64,000 nucleotides of DNA from Siderastrea siderea (lineage: Eukaryota; Cnidaria; Anthozoa; Scleractinia; Rhizangiidae). A program made the position numbers and the translations under genes. The notes under the pieces are model-generated. The model was given only the letters and a program-made list of their open reading frames with translations, was not told where the DNA came from and ran no database searches. The stretch spans positions 74,074,427-74,138,426 of the forward strand of contig OZ034968.1 in assembly GCA_964030785.1 (NCBI GenBank). Reading direction: 5' to 3'. Numbering within the stretch: the first letter of the stretch is position 1; each line of letters starts with the position of its first letter. Below are positions 1-12,200 of the stretch, piece after piece.

Positions 1-2352
1 AAGGTGAGGTAAATTGCCCACAGAAAATTTTTTTTAAATTAAAACAGCGCATAAGTGCTAGTATCTCCGAGAGAAAAAAATAAATAAAATTATAAATATG
101 CGATATGTATGTACATTCTCAATGTCAAAACAATTAAACAGATACATACTTCTAAAAACTATATACTTAATACAATCAACCGGGAATCAAGTAAAAAGTT
201 AGACTAATCAATCAAGCTACATGTAATTTACAAAGTCCAGACAATTCAATAAATCAACATTATTTCTAAAGTGGGCTATGCTAGTGGTAGTTCTTAAGTC
301 ATCATTAACATATTCCATAATTTTGGTGCCAATAATTTGAAAGAGTGTTTCCCATAAGAGGTAGTATTAACACGTAACAATGAGAAGAAAAAGTCGAAAC
401 CACTTCGAACGTTATCCAACCCTTATCCATGACTGCGTAAACAGCTCCAATTTTGTGCAAACTAGATTTCCTTTATTTTTCTACACAATTATGCAAAACA
501 AACAGTAACTGTTGTTAAAATGGTTATCACTTGGACTGATTTGTCTTCTGATTTTTTTTTTCAGAATTTTTTTTTCGATAGGCATCTCAAAATCACACAA
601 CTCCACAAAAATTAAACAAAACAAAATTAAACTTAGGACCAGCCATTTATTGTCCTGGGGGTGGGGGGGGGGGGGGAGAAGTCGGGGGATTTGGGTATGT
701 AACCAGCTTAAAATGTCTGATTCCCCCCTCAAGTAGTCTCCTATGCAGCCATTCTTAGGGGTTGTCATGCAATGCCCCTCCCCACTTCTTATGGTCCTCA
801 CGCAACGTAAGTAATGGAGGGTCCTCACACACGTAGGAGACTACCCCTCAAGCAACTGTCATATTTTCATGGACGCCTCCAAATGGAGACCATAATCCTT
901 TGTACACCACCCCCCACCTCCCCCCACCCACCAGCACCACCACCTGCTTCCTAACACGCCAATCATTTCCTCCTCGGTCAATGTTTCTCAGTTTTTTATA
1001 CTTCGCCAGTGTAAGTTTGCCATTCTGTTGTCTGAAAAGTTTTAAACAACGGTTCGCAAAACTAAAACCAATCCTCAAATTCAATTATTAAATTGTTTCT
1101 GTGAAATCATATCTTATTTTTACAAACAAGAATGGAAAAAATACATAAAGAAACATGTTCACAAATTATTAATTTTTAATTGCAAACAATTGCTAAGAAA
1201 ATGACAATCTTCAATTCTAATCCAATCCTAACATTAATTTTAACATTAAAATAATTATTCTAAGATTGTACATTATTGTAAGTAAAAGATAAGTTTTAGT
1301 TTAGCATCATCAGTAAGATGTTTATTCCTAATGCCCTCTCAACCTGTTGACAGTGAATTAGTTCTTTCACACAACTACACTACTTTTTAAGACTTAATCC
1401 ATTATACCTTTTGAATGAAACAATTCTTTTAAAACTAAAATAAAAGTTCAGAGCTAGTGAATGGCTGCCAAGCTTAGGTGATTGCTTATGGTTGAACAAA
1501 AGATGCAAAATCATGAAACAAATGAAACAGTAGGACAGACCAGGACAGCAACATGCAGTATCACCTCGTAGTACCACTACGAGGTGACATCACTACCATA
1601 ACAATATTATTGCATGACTTAGCAAACTCATTATCAGGGAAATAATTAAAACCCAAAACTTTCGGTCAAAAACTTGTCAAAAAATAAACCCACCTCAAAG
1701 TTCACAAATTTTACAGTGGTCAATAAGGTTAAGTTTCCTTTTTTGGGCTCATGCAAACCCATATATAGCCATCTTGGAGAACAATTTTTGATGTACTGGT
1801 AGATATGTTCAATGTCAAGGCACACTCACTGCAATGTTATATTTTGCAGAAGTTTAAGTACTTCTGTTATGAGCTAATAGGTTAACTGCTTTTCTCCATT
1901 CACACTAAGCTTATTTCAAGCACTGTTTTCAGTTGATTAATAAAAGTGTGTGAAAGCTCATCCAAATTTTTTGAAATCATAAAAAATAATCATTTCTCTC
2001 TCCTCATCAGAGGATTTTTCCCTCTCTATTTCCCTCTTTCTTCTCTCTGATTCTCTACTGAAGGAACCTCTGGATAGGAGAAAGTAAAAAATTTGTTGGC
2101 AAGTTATTCATCCAAAACAAACCATCCAAAATGTTTGGGTTTTAAAGCACCATCTTTTCTTGATTAAACACCCACTCAGAGATATGATTGTATTTTACCT
2201 TCAAAGTAAGTGTCCCAAAAGGACTAGAAATTTTATGCAAACTGACTAGCCCCTTCCCTAACAAGCTGTCTAAACTAGAAAGAATGCAATTGGTTATCCC
2301 AGATGTACTTCAATGTAAGAAAATGTTAATTTTTTTGACATAATACCACAGT
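1..2352. other. Non-coding region downstream of FAHD1
   Basis: No coding exon is recognisable here. The sequence is AT-rich with a G-run near 660-676 and a C-rich stretch near 905-935. The part next to 2353 is expected to hold the FAHD1 3' UTR. The short open frames show no splice context or familiar residues. Confidence 0.5.
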
Positions 2353-4752
2353 TCACAATGCAATAGGAAATGTCATTTCTATTTTATCACCTAGACCACA
2401 AACTACTGTCTGACCTCTTTTCACAGGAGATCCTCCCTCTGGAGTCCCAGTTAAAATCAAATCCCCTTCCTCCAGTGTCATATACTGACTAATAAAACTA
2501 ATTAGATGAGGTATCTTGTAAATCATGTCCTGCGTGTTTCCATCTTGCTTCATTTTACCATCAACTTTCAGCCACAGTCGCACATTATCTGGGTCTGGAA
2601 TCTCTGATCTGGGAATGAAGTCACCAACAGGCGTTGCAGTGTCAAAGCCTTTAGCAAGGGCCCAAGGATAGGTGACAGTTGCAGCTTCATTCTGCAAATC
2701 AGTTGTAATGCAAAAGGTAAGCTAATATTTTGTTGGCAGGTGTTACCTGCTGAACATACTTGCCCGCAAAAGCCCAGCTGCAAGATTCTGGGGCTGATGC
2801 AACCTCATTCCCAGGGTGCTTAGCTTGATCACCAGCTGGTTATATGAGATCATTATAAGTGCATGTTACCAGTATCTACAATATTTTATAGTCAGACTTT
2901 TTCTGTTGAGGCACTTTGAGGATTTTGAAGACCCTGAGGTGAGGCTGAGGGGTAAGATCCTCATCCTCATCATCGTCATCATCATCACCATCATCATCAT
3001 CATCCTCATCACCATCACTTAACAACTATGATAAACAGTATAGTTTTTCTGTAGTGCTCCTTGTTATTTGAATTAATAAGTGTTTTGAATATGGAGTAAA
3101 AAAATTAGAATGTGTACATGCTGGAATTGCAAGTTTTCTTGGGCTGCACACGCCAATGTATTCTAGCTTCTAAATCTACTTGCCTGAAACCTACAGTGAG
3201 AATCTGCAGAATAACTTACACAAAATGTAGTCTGGATTTTTCCTACATCAACTGAGTGACGTCAAGTAATGCAGGGTTCAATTCTACCTGTTACCATCCC
3301 CTCCCCGGGCACACCCCCGGGGATTTGCAATTTTTTTCTTACTTGGCGGTCTATTCCCCACCCCCGGGCAAGCAGAAAGAGACAATTCCCCACCCCCGGG
3401 ACTCCTCATCGACCACAGATACGTTGTTTTGTGTTCAAAATTGATTTCCGTACAATAGGACAACCAGATGTTTTGACAAGAACTTAAACGCTTTTCTAGA
3501 GTTTACTGAACGAAAGATATTACATAGTCTTAAAAAACATGGACACTACATTGAAAAAGAAAACTGAGGAAAAAAGTCTAACCGCACTGGCATTCGGCTG
3601 GCGAGTAAAGAAATGTTCTTCACCGCGTGTTTTATTCTAAATATAGCACATGCACAAAAGAGGTCCGGTGAGCAAATTGAGGACAGCATTTTAAAGGAGT
3701 TTTTCTTAGCTTGTTTCACAAGAACACTGGACTGAGATCTCTGTTTAATATAAAGCCGTGCATCTGTTTCATACAAATACACTGAAGAAATATTTCTATG
3801 TTTGTGATGAACGCCATCCATTCGAGTACGCATCAAATGCACCTTCGTTTAACAATTTATAATAAACGTGCCTTTGAATAGAGATTTTAATTTCAAGAGA
3901 TTATTCTTCTCCAACCAGTTTGCTACAAATTCTAGAGATTTTCCCTGGAAATAGGCAGTCTTCTCTACGCGGTCCGGCGCCATTGTGTCAACTGAGAAGT
4001 GATAAGCTAGTGACGTGCTTCACAAGAAAAACGAGAAGTTATTTTCTATTTGCCCCGCCCCCCTACCCCCGGGACAAAACCGTTTCAAACAATTCCCCAC
4101 CCCCGGGCCCAAAGGGCTGGACTTGTCCCGGGGGTTGCCCGGGGGGGGGATGGTAACAGGTAAAATTGAACCATGCATAAAAGTTTGACCTTTTTTGAAT
4201 TCATAACATTTAAATTACAATAATTTTGAAGAAATACTTGTACTGCCTTACTTTCTTGAAAATTAAGTCTAAATCCGTCATGTCCAGAGCCAGAGCATAA
4301 CCACCCACATGTTCCATAGCCTGTGACTGAGAAATGTCTTTTCCAGTTTTACCAATAACCACGCCAAGTTCCACTTCATGATTTATGTGATCACGGCCTA
4401 CAGGGATCTGGAAATCCATGTAAAAATAATGTCAACAATAAAACTCCTAAATAACGAGTATCAGTATGGGCCGGCCACTTCGACTTACTTTGATTTTCCC
4501 TCCTGGCCTCAGGTAGGTGGAAGAAGGTTTAAGGAAAATTAATGGGTCCTGAGGAGGTGGGGGCTGTTGTGGCGATCCATTTGGCCTGAATTAGAACGCA
4601 AAAAAAACCCTTAGACGTAGAAGAAGCTTTATAAAGATGTATTAAGCGATCTTTCATACGTGAAGGTTCACAAACCGGAAGTTTTTCCCTACGCCAACAA
4701 TTTTTCGTCCAAATTCTACAAATCTTCGCAGATCTCGTCCTTGAGCAGCCAT
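2353..4752 (-). CDS. FAHD1: FAHD1-like acylpyruvase / oxaloacetate decarboxylase, 4 exons
   Basis: Fumarylacetoacetate hydrolase domain protein; in animals FAHD1 is a mitochondrial enzyme that hydrolyses acylpyruvates and decarboxylates oxaloacetate. Exons on the minus strand are 4752-4676, 4585-4489, 4407-4252 and 2691-2353. Each is bounded by AG/GT and phases agree, giving 222 aa, close to the usual 221-224. The start is the ATG of MAAQGRDLRRFVEFGRK. Family motifs seen: FLKPSSTY (about residue 43), HEVELGVVIG with the two metal-binding glutamates (about 66-75), ALDMT with the third acidic ligand (about 98), WALAKGF, and EEGDLILTGTPEGG near the C terminus. Oddity: the segment that normally follows VG(R/K)N and carries the lid His and Glu (NYxxHxxE in relatives) is replaced by a proline-rich stretch, so activity is uncertain. 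Intron 3 contains a 0.9-kb inverted-repeat element. The gene is divergent from the one starting at 5138. Confidence 0.93.
2958..3020. repeat. CAT/ATC trinucleotide microsatellite
   Basis: An imperfect run of CATCAT/CATCCT units within FAHD1 intron 3. The open frame across it is only a product of the repeat. Confidence 0.85.
3273..4172. mobile_element. 0.9-kb inverted-repeat (MITE-like) element in FAHD1 intron 3
   Basis: The left end reads GGGTTCAATTCTACCTGTTA and the right end is its near-perfect reverse complement (about 26 bp). Both ends are followed inward by CCCGGG-rich low-complexity sequence. No transposase is seen. It resembles in design, not in terminal sequence, the element at 49244-50178. 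Confidence 0.75.
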
Positions 4753-5137
4753 CTTGTTCAGTCGACTGAAATTGACCAATAGAATTGGGGATAACTTCTT
4801 ATCCAATAAGAGATCATTTTATATAATTCAAAGAACATCTTCAATGAGGCGATTCACGGAGACTGATTTTATACTAGTTATGACGTTTTTAAAACTTTTC
4901 AGTAGCTAATAATCAATCGGATCGGAATATGAAATCGAAAATGGATAAGACTAGTGAGATTCCAGTGAGACATTTTAGGTTTCTTACATTAATACAATAG
5001 CCAATGAGAAATTAGCTTATTCCCACAGAAAGACACAGGATCGAGGAAACAAGAATTGTCCAATGAATGGCCTTGTTATAATTTATCACATTAATTTTTC
5101 CCGCGCTTGCAACGCGTGCGACAAGCGGAGTGTTACG
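4753..5137. promoter_or_regulatory. Shared divergent promoter region of FAHD1 and the 5138 gene
   Basis: The two start codons face away from each other across 385 bp, so the 5' UTRs and promoters of both genes must lie here unless there are further non-coding exons. No clear TATA box was identified. Confidence 0.5.
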
Positions 5138-8100
5138 ATGGCCGAAACATTGATAGAGGAGGGCCAATGTTCAGGAGAAAGAATAGAAACACAAATTATT
5201 GTTCATCAGATTCCTCGTCCACTTCCAAGACATCTAAAACTACTGCTGGCTTCAACAATTATTTTAGTAGTACTCGTCTTTGGCACGATAGTCTATTTTA
5301 TATACGCTAAATATGCAAACGAATGACAGCGGCGAGAGTTTATACGGACTTCCAGGCACAGGTGTCTGTTCACAGGTACAAAAGCGTTTTTTCTTTTCCT
5401 CTGGGCTATAACTTAATCCCATTGTTTTTCTTGCTATATTCTTGTGAGTAACAACCATTGAATGAAGATTAGAACAAATTTTTTGGTCGTTTAATGTGTA
5501 TTGTATTTTTGCAATATTTCATGGGAAAACTTTTGTCAAATGATGACTGTTTTTTCCGCAATGAAGCAGAATTTCTTTAAACCAACATATAAGCTAGTGT
5601 TTTCAGCATCTATCTGAATTTATTCAAGCAAACATTATTATATCTGTTTTTACCAAGTTTTTGTTATATTTTCTTACATTCCGTGATAGTTGCGAAAATA
5701 AAGAGCAAGATTCTCCTAGTGATGAATGTTCGGTTAGTTGAAAAAACACAAAGTGACAAGAACTTCACAGATAAAACGCGATAAATTCTGGCAAGTTTTT
5801 AGCCTTCTCATTAAATATTCACAAGCTAGAACAGGTTGTTTCTGAATATTTTAATACGGTACGTTCAGACATTTAATTTTTCTCTGGAAAACAGTTTTCA
5901 AGCTTTTAATTTACACTGCCTACGGTACGGAAAATCCCATTTGGATTCTCCAATTTTTTTCAGTTTTCTACCCAAGATGTTCGAAGTGGAATGGATTTTC
6001 TCCGCGACCAGACACATCGCGAGGAAGACTCCGGGTAACATTTAAAACATATGTAAATGCTGTCAACTTTAATGAACTATTCAAAAAACAGTACAGAGCG
6101 TTATGCTCTGTCTAAAAGAAAAAAGTTAATTAAGATGAAAGAATAGTTATCGAGCTCTGTTGGTAACCAATGCGTTTCGGCCCTTTTGATTTTGCTGGAT
6201 TTTGTCGCAGCAGTAAAATCTTTATATCTATTTCTCTTAATAAGTGAACTGAATTTTAAAATGCTGAGATAACGAAAATTGTGCGGCGTTATGTCGGTCT
6301 GGAAGTGTGCGAGGGAGGTGTTAATGCTTCCTATGAACTAAATTTCTGTTTATTTAAATTACAACTTTCATTACAAATACTCATTCCTTTTAGTGCCATC
6401 ACACAAGCCTTCAACGTTAACTCAAGTGGATCACTGCCGGAAAAAGCACCGTGGCATGTAAGCAGTTTTTTAATGTTTAACAAGAAAAATAGCGCAATGA
6501 GGAAATAAGCAAAATAAAGAAAAAAAACCACATTACTTAGCAAATTTATAAATTGTTGCGGTAAGATTTATAGATAACAATGTTTTTGTAAATGTATTTC
6601 CGTCGTTTCTTCGTTTGTGAGCCCGCTTTAAAGGCTTATAGACACACGTTGCACTGTTGCACACAAACAATTCTTCGTCAATATTAAAATTACACGGGGA
6701 TTTTTTTGTTCCTTTTCGCCCCATGCCCTCGCGCGTCTCCGCTTGGCTATAAGAAAACTGGAAACGACTGCTATGCATGCTATATCAAATTCTAAGCTAA
6801 AAATAGAAGATGTCAACTTCTTAATTGTACGAAACGTTTTCGAAGCCAAGCTCCTTCATCAGCGAACGATGTAAAAATAATGATATTAAGCAACAATAAT
6901 ATTAAGCAACAGCATATCTGATCTTAATTTGTTCGCTGTAAATTCTAATAAACAACTTCGTTTCACACTTGACGGGGGCAGTTATTTTGCGTTGATTTTT
7001 GCAGTTTATAAATCTGAGAGTAGAAAGATATGGAGTTCATCCAAAAATTTCGGAGATTTTGAAATGCTCTGGTAACTACCTTCCCCACCTCCCGCCCCCC
7101 CAAAAAAGCACAAAAGAAAACTTTTTAATTAGCGTTGTTTTACTAGGTTTATAGACGTTTTCTTTTGATCATATTCTGTACTTGTCCTCTAGAACCTCTC
7201 TTTCAACAACGACGAAAAAAGTCAAACAAATGATAACACTGGTGAGTAGTTCCATGCATGACCAATCCAAAGCAAACACAGTGTGTATTTTAGAACTGTT
7301 GTGAACAACCGTCGAATTCATGAGGCCCTTCTTAGTTAATGTGTTTTTGGTATTACTGGAGCACAATATACGGATTTGTCTTACTTTTAATTAGGCATCA
7401 GTATCAAAGCAAACTTGCCTAGAGAGAAAGAGGAAAAAGGATGATGCTCCATATACCAAGTCCATTGTGTTGTTTTATTGTCAAGTATATTGTGATGTCC
7501 TCCACTCATTCACTCACTCATCCTCTTCATGCCGAGTGGCACATAAGGCCTCAGGTTTCAGTAACATGGTGTTGTTTACAAGGCAGGGTTGTTAGCCCTG
7601 CGCTTAGCTCCCAACCTGGAGGGTCAGGGCGCTGTTTAGTCTGGCCCCTCTCCTATAGACCAATTCAGCGTGGTTAAACCTACCAGGCCCCAGTTGTTCA
7701 AAAGTTGGATAGCGCTATCCACCGGATAAATCACTATCCAGTGGATAAGTGTTAGGGAAACCAATTGCGTTGTCCACTGGATAGAGATTTATCCGGTGGA
7801 TAGCGCTATCCAACTTTCGAACAACTGGGGCCAGGAGCATAAGCCCCAGCTGACATAGCTCTAGGGGTCGTAAGGGCACGCAAGCCTCCCCGCCACAACA
7901 AGGCACAGCACCAGGAGAAGTGTGATGTCCTCCACCAAGTCTATGCTCTTGTCGTTCTATTACACTCGTTGCGATGTAACTACGAGGGTAGGATGTATCG
8001 GGAAACAATAATTTGGGACTTGTTATGTGGCACAATAACCGCAAAACAGGGAGGTTTCTTGAAAGCTTAATGCAGAGTAAGCTAGATCGTAGGATAGCAA

Positions 8101-8548
8101 GGGTTAGTCTGCAGTCTAAATTTTGCAAACCTTTACAGCTGTTGATGTCAACTTATATTTTAAATACTGAAAAAAAGAAAAGAAAACCATTGTCCATGTC
8201 TTTTTGTGTCCAGGGTGTCCAGATACCTATGAAAACATGATCATTCGGATGGGAGGGATTGAAAAGACTCTGACAGCCATCAAGGAAACAGTAACTAAAG
8301 CAAGTGGTTAGTACAACCAGACGTTACAAGAATGATAATTTAACAAAACAAAATTTGGAGCGATAGACATAGATTATTAGTACTGCTGATAAATCTTTTG
8401 GTTTCATTCAACAGTCCGTTGCCACCTGTTAAACGTTGATGTTGTCACCATGTTCAGTCCAGAAATGGTGGATACACTGAACAAAACTGTTGAGGAGTGT
8501 GAAAACTGCATAAAGAGAATGGAAAACTTACCGACAGAACACAGCTAA
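5138..8548 (+). CDS. Single-pass membrane protein of unknown family, 6 exons, frame break in exon 1
   Basis: Exon 1 starts at MAETLIEEGQCSGERIE and encodes a basic stretch (RPLPRHLK) followed by one strong membrane segment (LLLASTIILVVLVFGTIVYF). This suggests a short cytoplasmic N terminus and a type II orientation. The frame meets TGA at 5324-5326. In the +1 frame, from 5313, sequence stays open to a consensus donor (CAG/GTACAA) after 5375. From there exons 5964-6034, 6394-6457, 7005-7071, 8214-8306 and 8415-8548 join with perfectly matching phases and end at TAA. The outer region is about 135 aa, with ERYGVHPKISEILKCSGCP and six cysteines clustered towards the C-terminal end. I do not recognise the family; a small helical extracellular domain is possible. 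Either one base differs in this assembly, the gene is broken, or the 62-aa frame is a separate micropeptide. A poly(A) signal AATAAA lies near 8762. Confidence 0.6.
7686..7832. mobile_element. Palindromic MITE
   Basis: A 147-bp near-perfect inverted repeat. The ends are GGCCCCAGTTGTTC and its complement, and the arms hold repeated GGATAGCGCTATCC motifs. It lies in intron 4 of the upstream membrane-protein gene. Confidence 0.85.
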
Positions 8549-9240
8549 CAATCAAGTCTAACGGGCCTGCAGAGTATCGTGAAATACATACCAACATTTA
8601 TTCACAAACAATCATTTGTTGAATTTTACAGCCAATCAACCTGGTTGTAGTCTGTTAATAACTGGACGCTTACTAAGAGCGAGCTTTCTTATCTACTACA
8701 TTCACAATTTGATAACAGATGTCAAAGGCTAAGATTTTATAAACTTTTTATTCCGTTTTGCAATAAATAAAACACGTCAGTTTATATACAGTCCTATCTA
8801 CATTAGTTTATAATACAAAAATATGCACCATTTTGTTGTGAGCTATACAAGGGAAGACTGCCTTGCAAAGTTCACATAATTTACGTGCTTAGGTAACCAC
8901 TCCCGGATGAAAAAATGTTCACATCTTACAACTCCTTTCTCCCCAAGACTGATACCAGATACATCAAAATCACATTACTCTTCCCTAAAAATACTGATAG
9001 ATCTGATTTGTATCAAAAATTTCATTGCGGATTCTATGTAGTTATATTCTTCTGCTAAAAAAAATGCTAAAACTCCTCCAAGATAAAATCAAATATAGTG
9101 CAATGCAATTCCCACACTTTACTCTTTTGATGCAACCCCCTCCAAAATGGCTTAAAACTACATTTGGTTTTATAGCACAATCAGTTTTCGTGACGCATGG
9201 CATCCCTTCAAAGTTCTTTTACAAAATCTGAGTAAAGCTT
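8549..9240. other. Convergent 3' ends of the membrane-protein gene and PERK
   Basis: Only non-coding sequence is seen. AATAAA on the plus strand is near 8762 and TTTATT (a minus-strand AATAAA) near 8748, so the two transcripts may end close together or overlap. Confidence 0.45.
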
Positions 9241-12200
9241 CTATACTCTATTATCTTTGATGAAAAAAGTTTCACGAGCGTTTTGTTCGATTTGCTGTAG
9301 AATGCTACTGTTCCTGACTTCTGTTGCATTTGGTCTTGCCTTGGGGGTAGGTGACAAAAGCCATCGCACCAGTTCTGACTGAAAAAGAAAAGAGCAAGCC
9401 ACGTCAATATGCTTTATTAAGGACGTTGCATCACGGGATGCTCCTAATACAAAGGTACTCTTATGTTATTATTGACTAAGCGGGAACAGCAGACCTTAAC
9501 AATGGCTACTGGAATCCAATAAGTAAACTGCGTATACCCGTGCGTTTTTCAGAGATACATGTAACTAAGCTTCAATCTGGAAAAAAAAGGCCACCATTGT
9601 CTGGAAAAAAAGCCACTTTTAGAATATTGTTGGTGCTTAATTATCTCTGAAGGACTGAAAAATGCGTGGCTGTCCCCAGTTTTGTTTTCCATATAGCCAT
9701 AAGCCGCACAAAAGTACTTCTGTACTTGGAGGCACGGTCTTCAAATGTAATGTAAATCACTTGGGCTACTCTTATTAGTATGATTCAGTTTTTTCAGTAC
9801 AAAGATTGATGAGTACAGTTTCCTTGCAGGTATTTCACAAACAACACAATGCAACCTTGAATAACAGTGAATGCTGGTGCCCTCTGATGGCCTATGATAG
9901 TACTAATGTTACATGTTTACAACCTATATACAACTCACCTGCAATGGCATCTTTGACTCAAAGTCACCTGGAATGTCTCGTTGTTTTACACCACACATGA
10001 CCTTTACAGAATCAAATCAAAGATAAATCAGCAATATGGCTACCTTTTCTTTCCAAAACAGTCTATTTTTCTGAAAACCAGTCATTAAATGAATGAAAAA
10101 CATCACAGTTATAAATGCAGCTGAGGCAGTTGCAAAATAAATAGCCTGAAAACTTTCCTTGAATTGATCATTTTTCCCTAAATAGGCTACGCATGGAATA
10201 GTCTGTCAATCTCCTTCAAAAGGCGTTTATTTTAAATAGAGGAGGATTAAATATGGACTGAACTCCCAGGGGGGGGGGGGGGAACTGCCTTATTTGGCCT
10301 AAACAGGTATGTGTCACTCAACAGGGTATGGTTTTCAGGGTCTTGCGTCTTAAACAGGGTATGCAATTTCACTATTTAGCGTCTTGAACAGGGTGTCTTT
10401 CTGGACTGGAAGCCTTGAAGCATACATGTGGGTACCAGCAATTTTGTAAAATCTCATTCTGGGATGTCATTTATATAAAAAAATACTTTCTGTATGGGAA
10501 ATGAAAAACAAGGCAGACAAAAAACGCAGAACACAAGCAAAATATAAAGGTCCCTTGTCTTACACAGGGTAGCAAAATTAACAGATTTTGTCTTAAACAG
10601 GGTCAGGGTTTAAAGGCCTTGGTGGCACACCCCACCCAAACTTCCCTTAAGTGCCCCCCCCCCCCCCCCATCCACATCCAAGGGAGATGAGAGACCAAGA
10701 AATGAAGATGTTTGTATGTAAATGTTTTTCTTTCCTGAAGTCTTGCATCTGGGCCATGTTGTCAATTTGAGTGATCAAAAATAGCCTGAGTAGCAAGGGC
10801 TTAAATTATAAAGGGCATGATGTTAAATGCACAAGGAGTTTGCCCAAGGGTACAGAAGAGAAAACAAAAGTCTGTTTTGCATACTAGGTCAGCAAGGACA
10901 AGACCCAATCTGTACTTGTCTTAGTGTGTATTCAAACATGCAAACTACACATGTAAACTACCGGTACACTTTTTCTGCATGTTAAAATTGAAGTAACGGC
11001 TAATGCTCATCTTACCTTTATTCTCTCCATTTGTGTACCAAACGGACAAAACAATTCAAAAAAGATGAGCCCCAGTGAAAAAATGTCTACTTTGTGTGAA
11101 TATGCTTTTCCCTCCATCTGCAATTCAAAGCAAAAAAAAAATGCTTCCATCAGCTGACAAAATAATGAAATTGTCTCAGTACAACAGGACGATATACTAA
11201 TAACAGGGAATTTTCCCTCTAGTACTGATTATTAAAAAGAAATTTTCCTGTCACAACTGTCTGGGTGAGTATTACACACTGCACCTAAAAGCAACTATCT
11301 ACCCTAGTATTGTGGAAGCAGAATGTTTAATGGTAAAAATATTCAGTGTACTGACCTGTTCTGGACTCATGTACAGATGTGTTCCAACCTGACTAGTGTG
11401 GTTTATGTCATCCATTAAAGCACCTTCAAAGTTAAGTTATGAAAAGAAAAATCAATACATGAAACAGATTACAAGGATTAGAACATGACAACAAAGGGAA
11501 TTTATTTTGTTACAGTTGTTTACTGATAACCCAAACCATCAAAGGCAATTAAAAAAAGGTTTGAGTTGTTGTGGGTAAAATTATCTCTTAGAAAATGATC
11601 TGAAGGGAAGAAATATTCCCTTTGAGTTAGTGGGAAGTTTGAGTTACCAGGAGTCAACTGTATTTTAGGATGTTTGAGCAAAACTCTTCTAGCAATGAAT
11701 TGAAAAAAATTTCTACAGCATGGTAATAGGTTAAAAGCGCCAGAGATGCAAAAAAAGGGAGGGGGGTCAACGAATTTACACTGGAGATAAAGGGAGTACA
11801 AGAATACAATAATTAAAGAAAAATGGAAAATTTGCATGCATAATTTGACAGTGTAATAGAAGAGTGATAGGTGTACCTTTCACAGGACTGTCCACATTAT
11901 TTTCTGAAGTGTGAGCTGTCACCAATCCAAAATCACCAACTTTCACTGACCCATCCAACGAGAAGAAGATATTTGACGGCTGCACCATGAATGAGAGAAA
12001 ACAGGTCTCAGGAATGAAGTTACAAATTATACTACTGGAAAAAGCAGTGTGGATTAAAGTTTACTATCACAGAAGCATGTGACCACCCACAAGTACCTTA
12101 TCCTTTGCGTCAGGATTTTGATGGTTGGATCAAAGGTAGGAAATATGATCACTGAGGGTAACAGACTGGGATACTCAAAAGGTAAAACAATCTGAGTTTG

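Noticed and set aside
7192..7240. An extra exon in the membrane-protein gene
   Set aside because: Flanked by AG and GTGAG, but in the required phase it contains a stop; direct joining of 7071 to 8214 keeps the frame.
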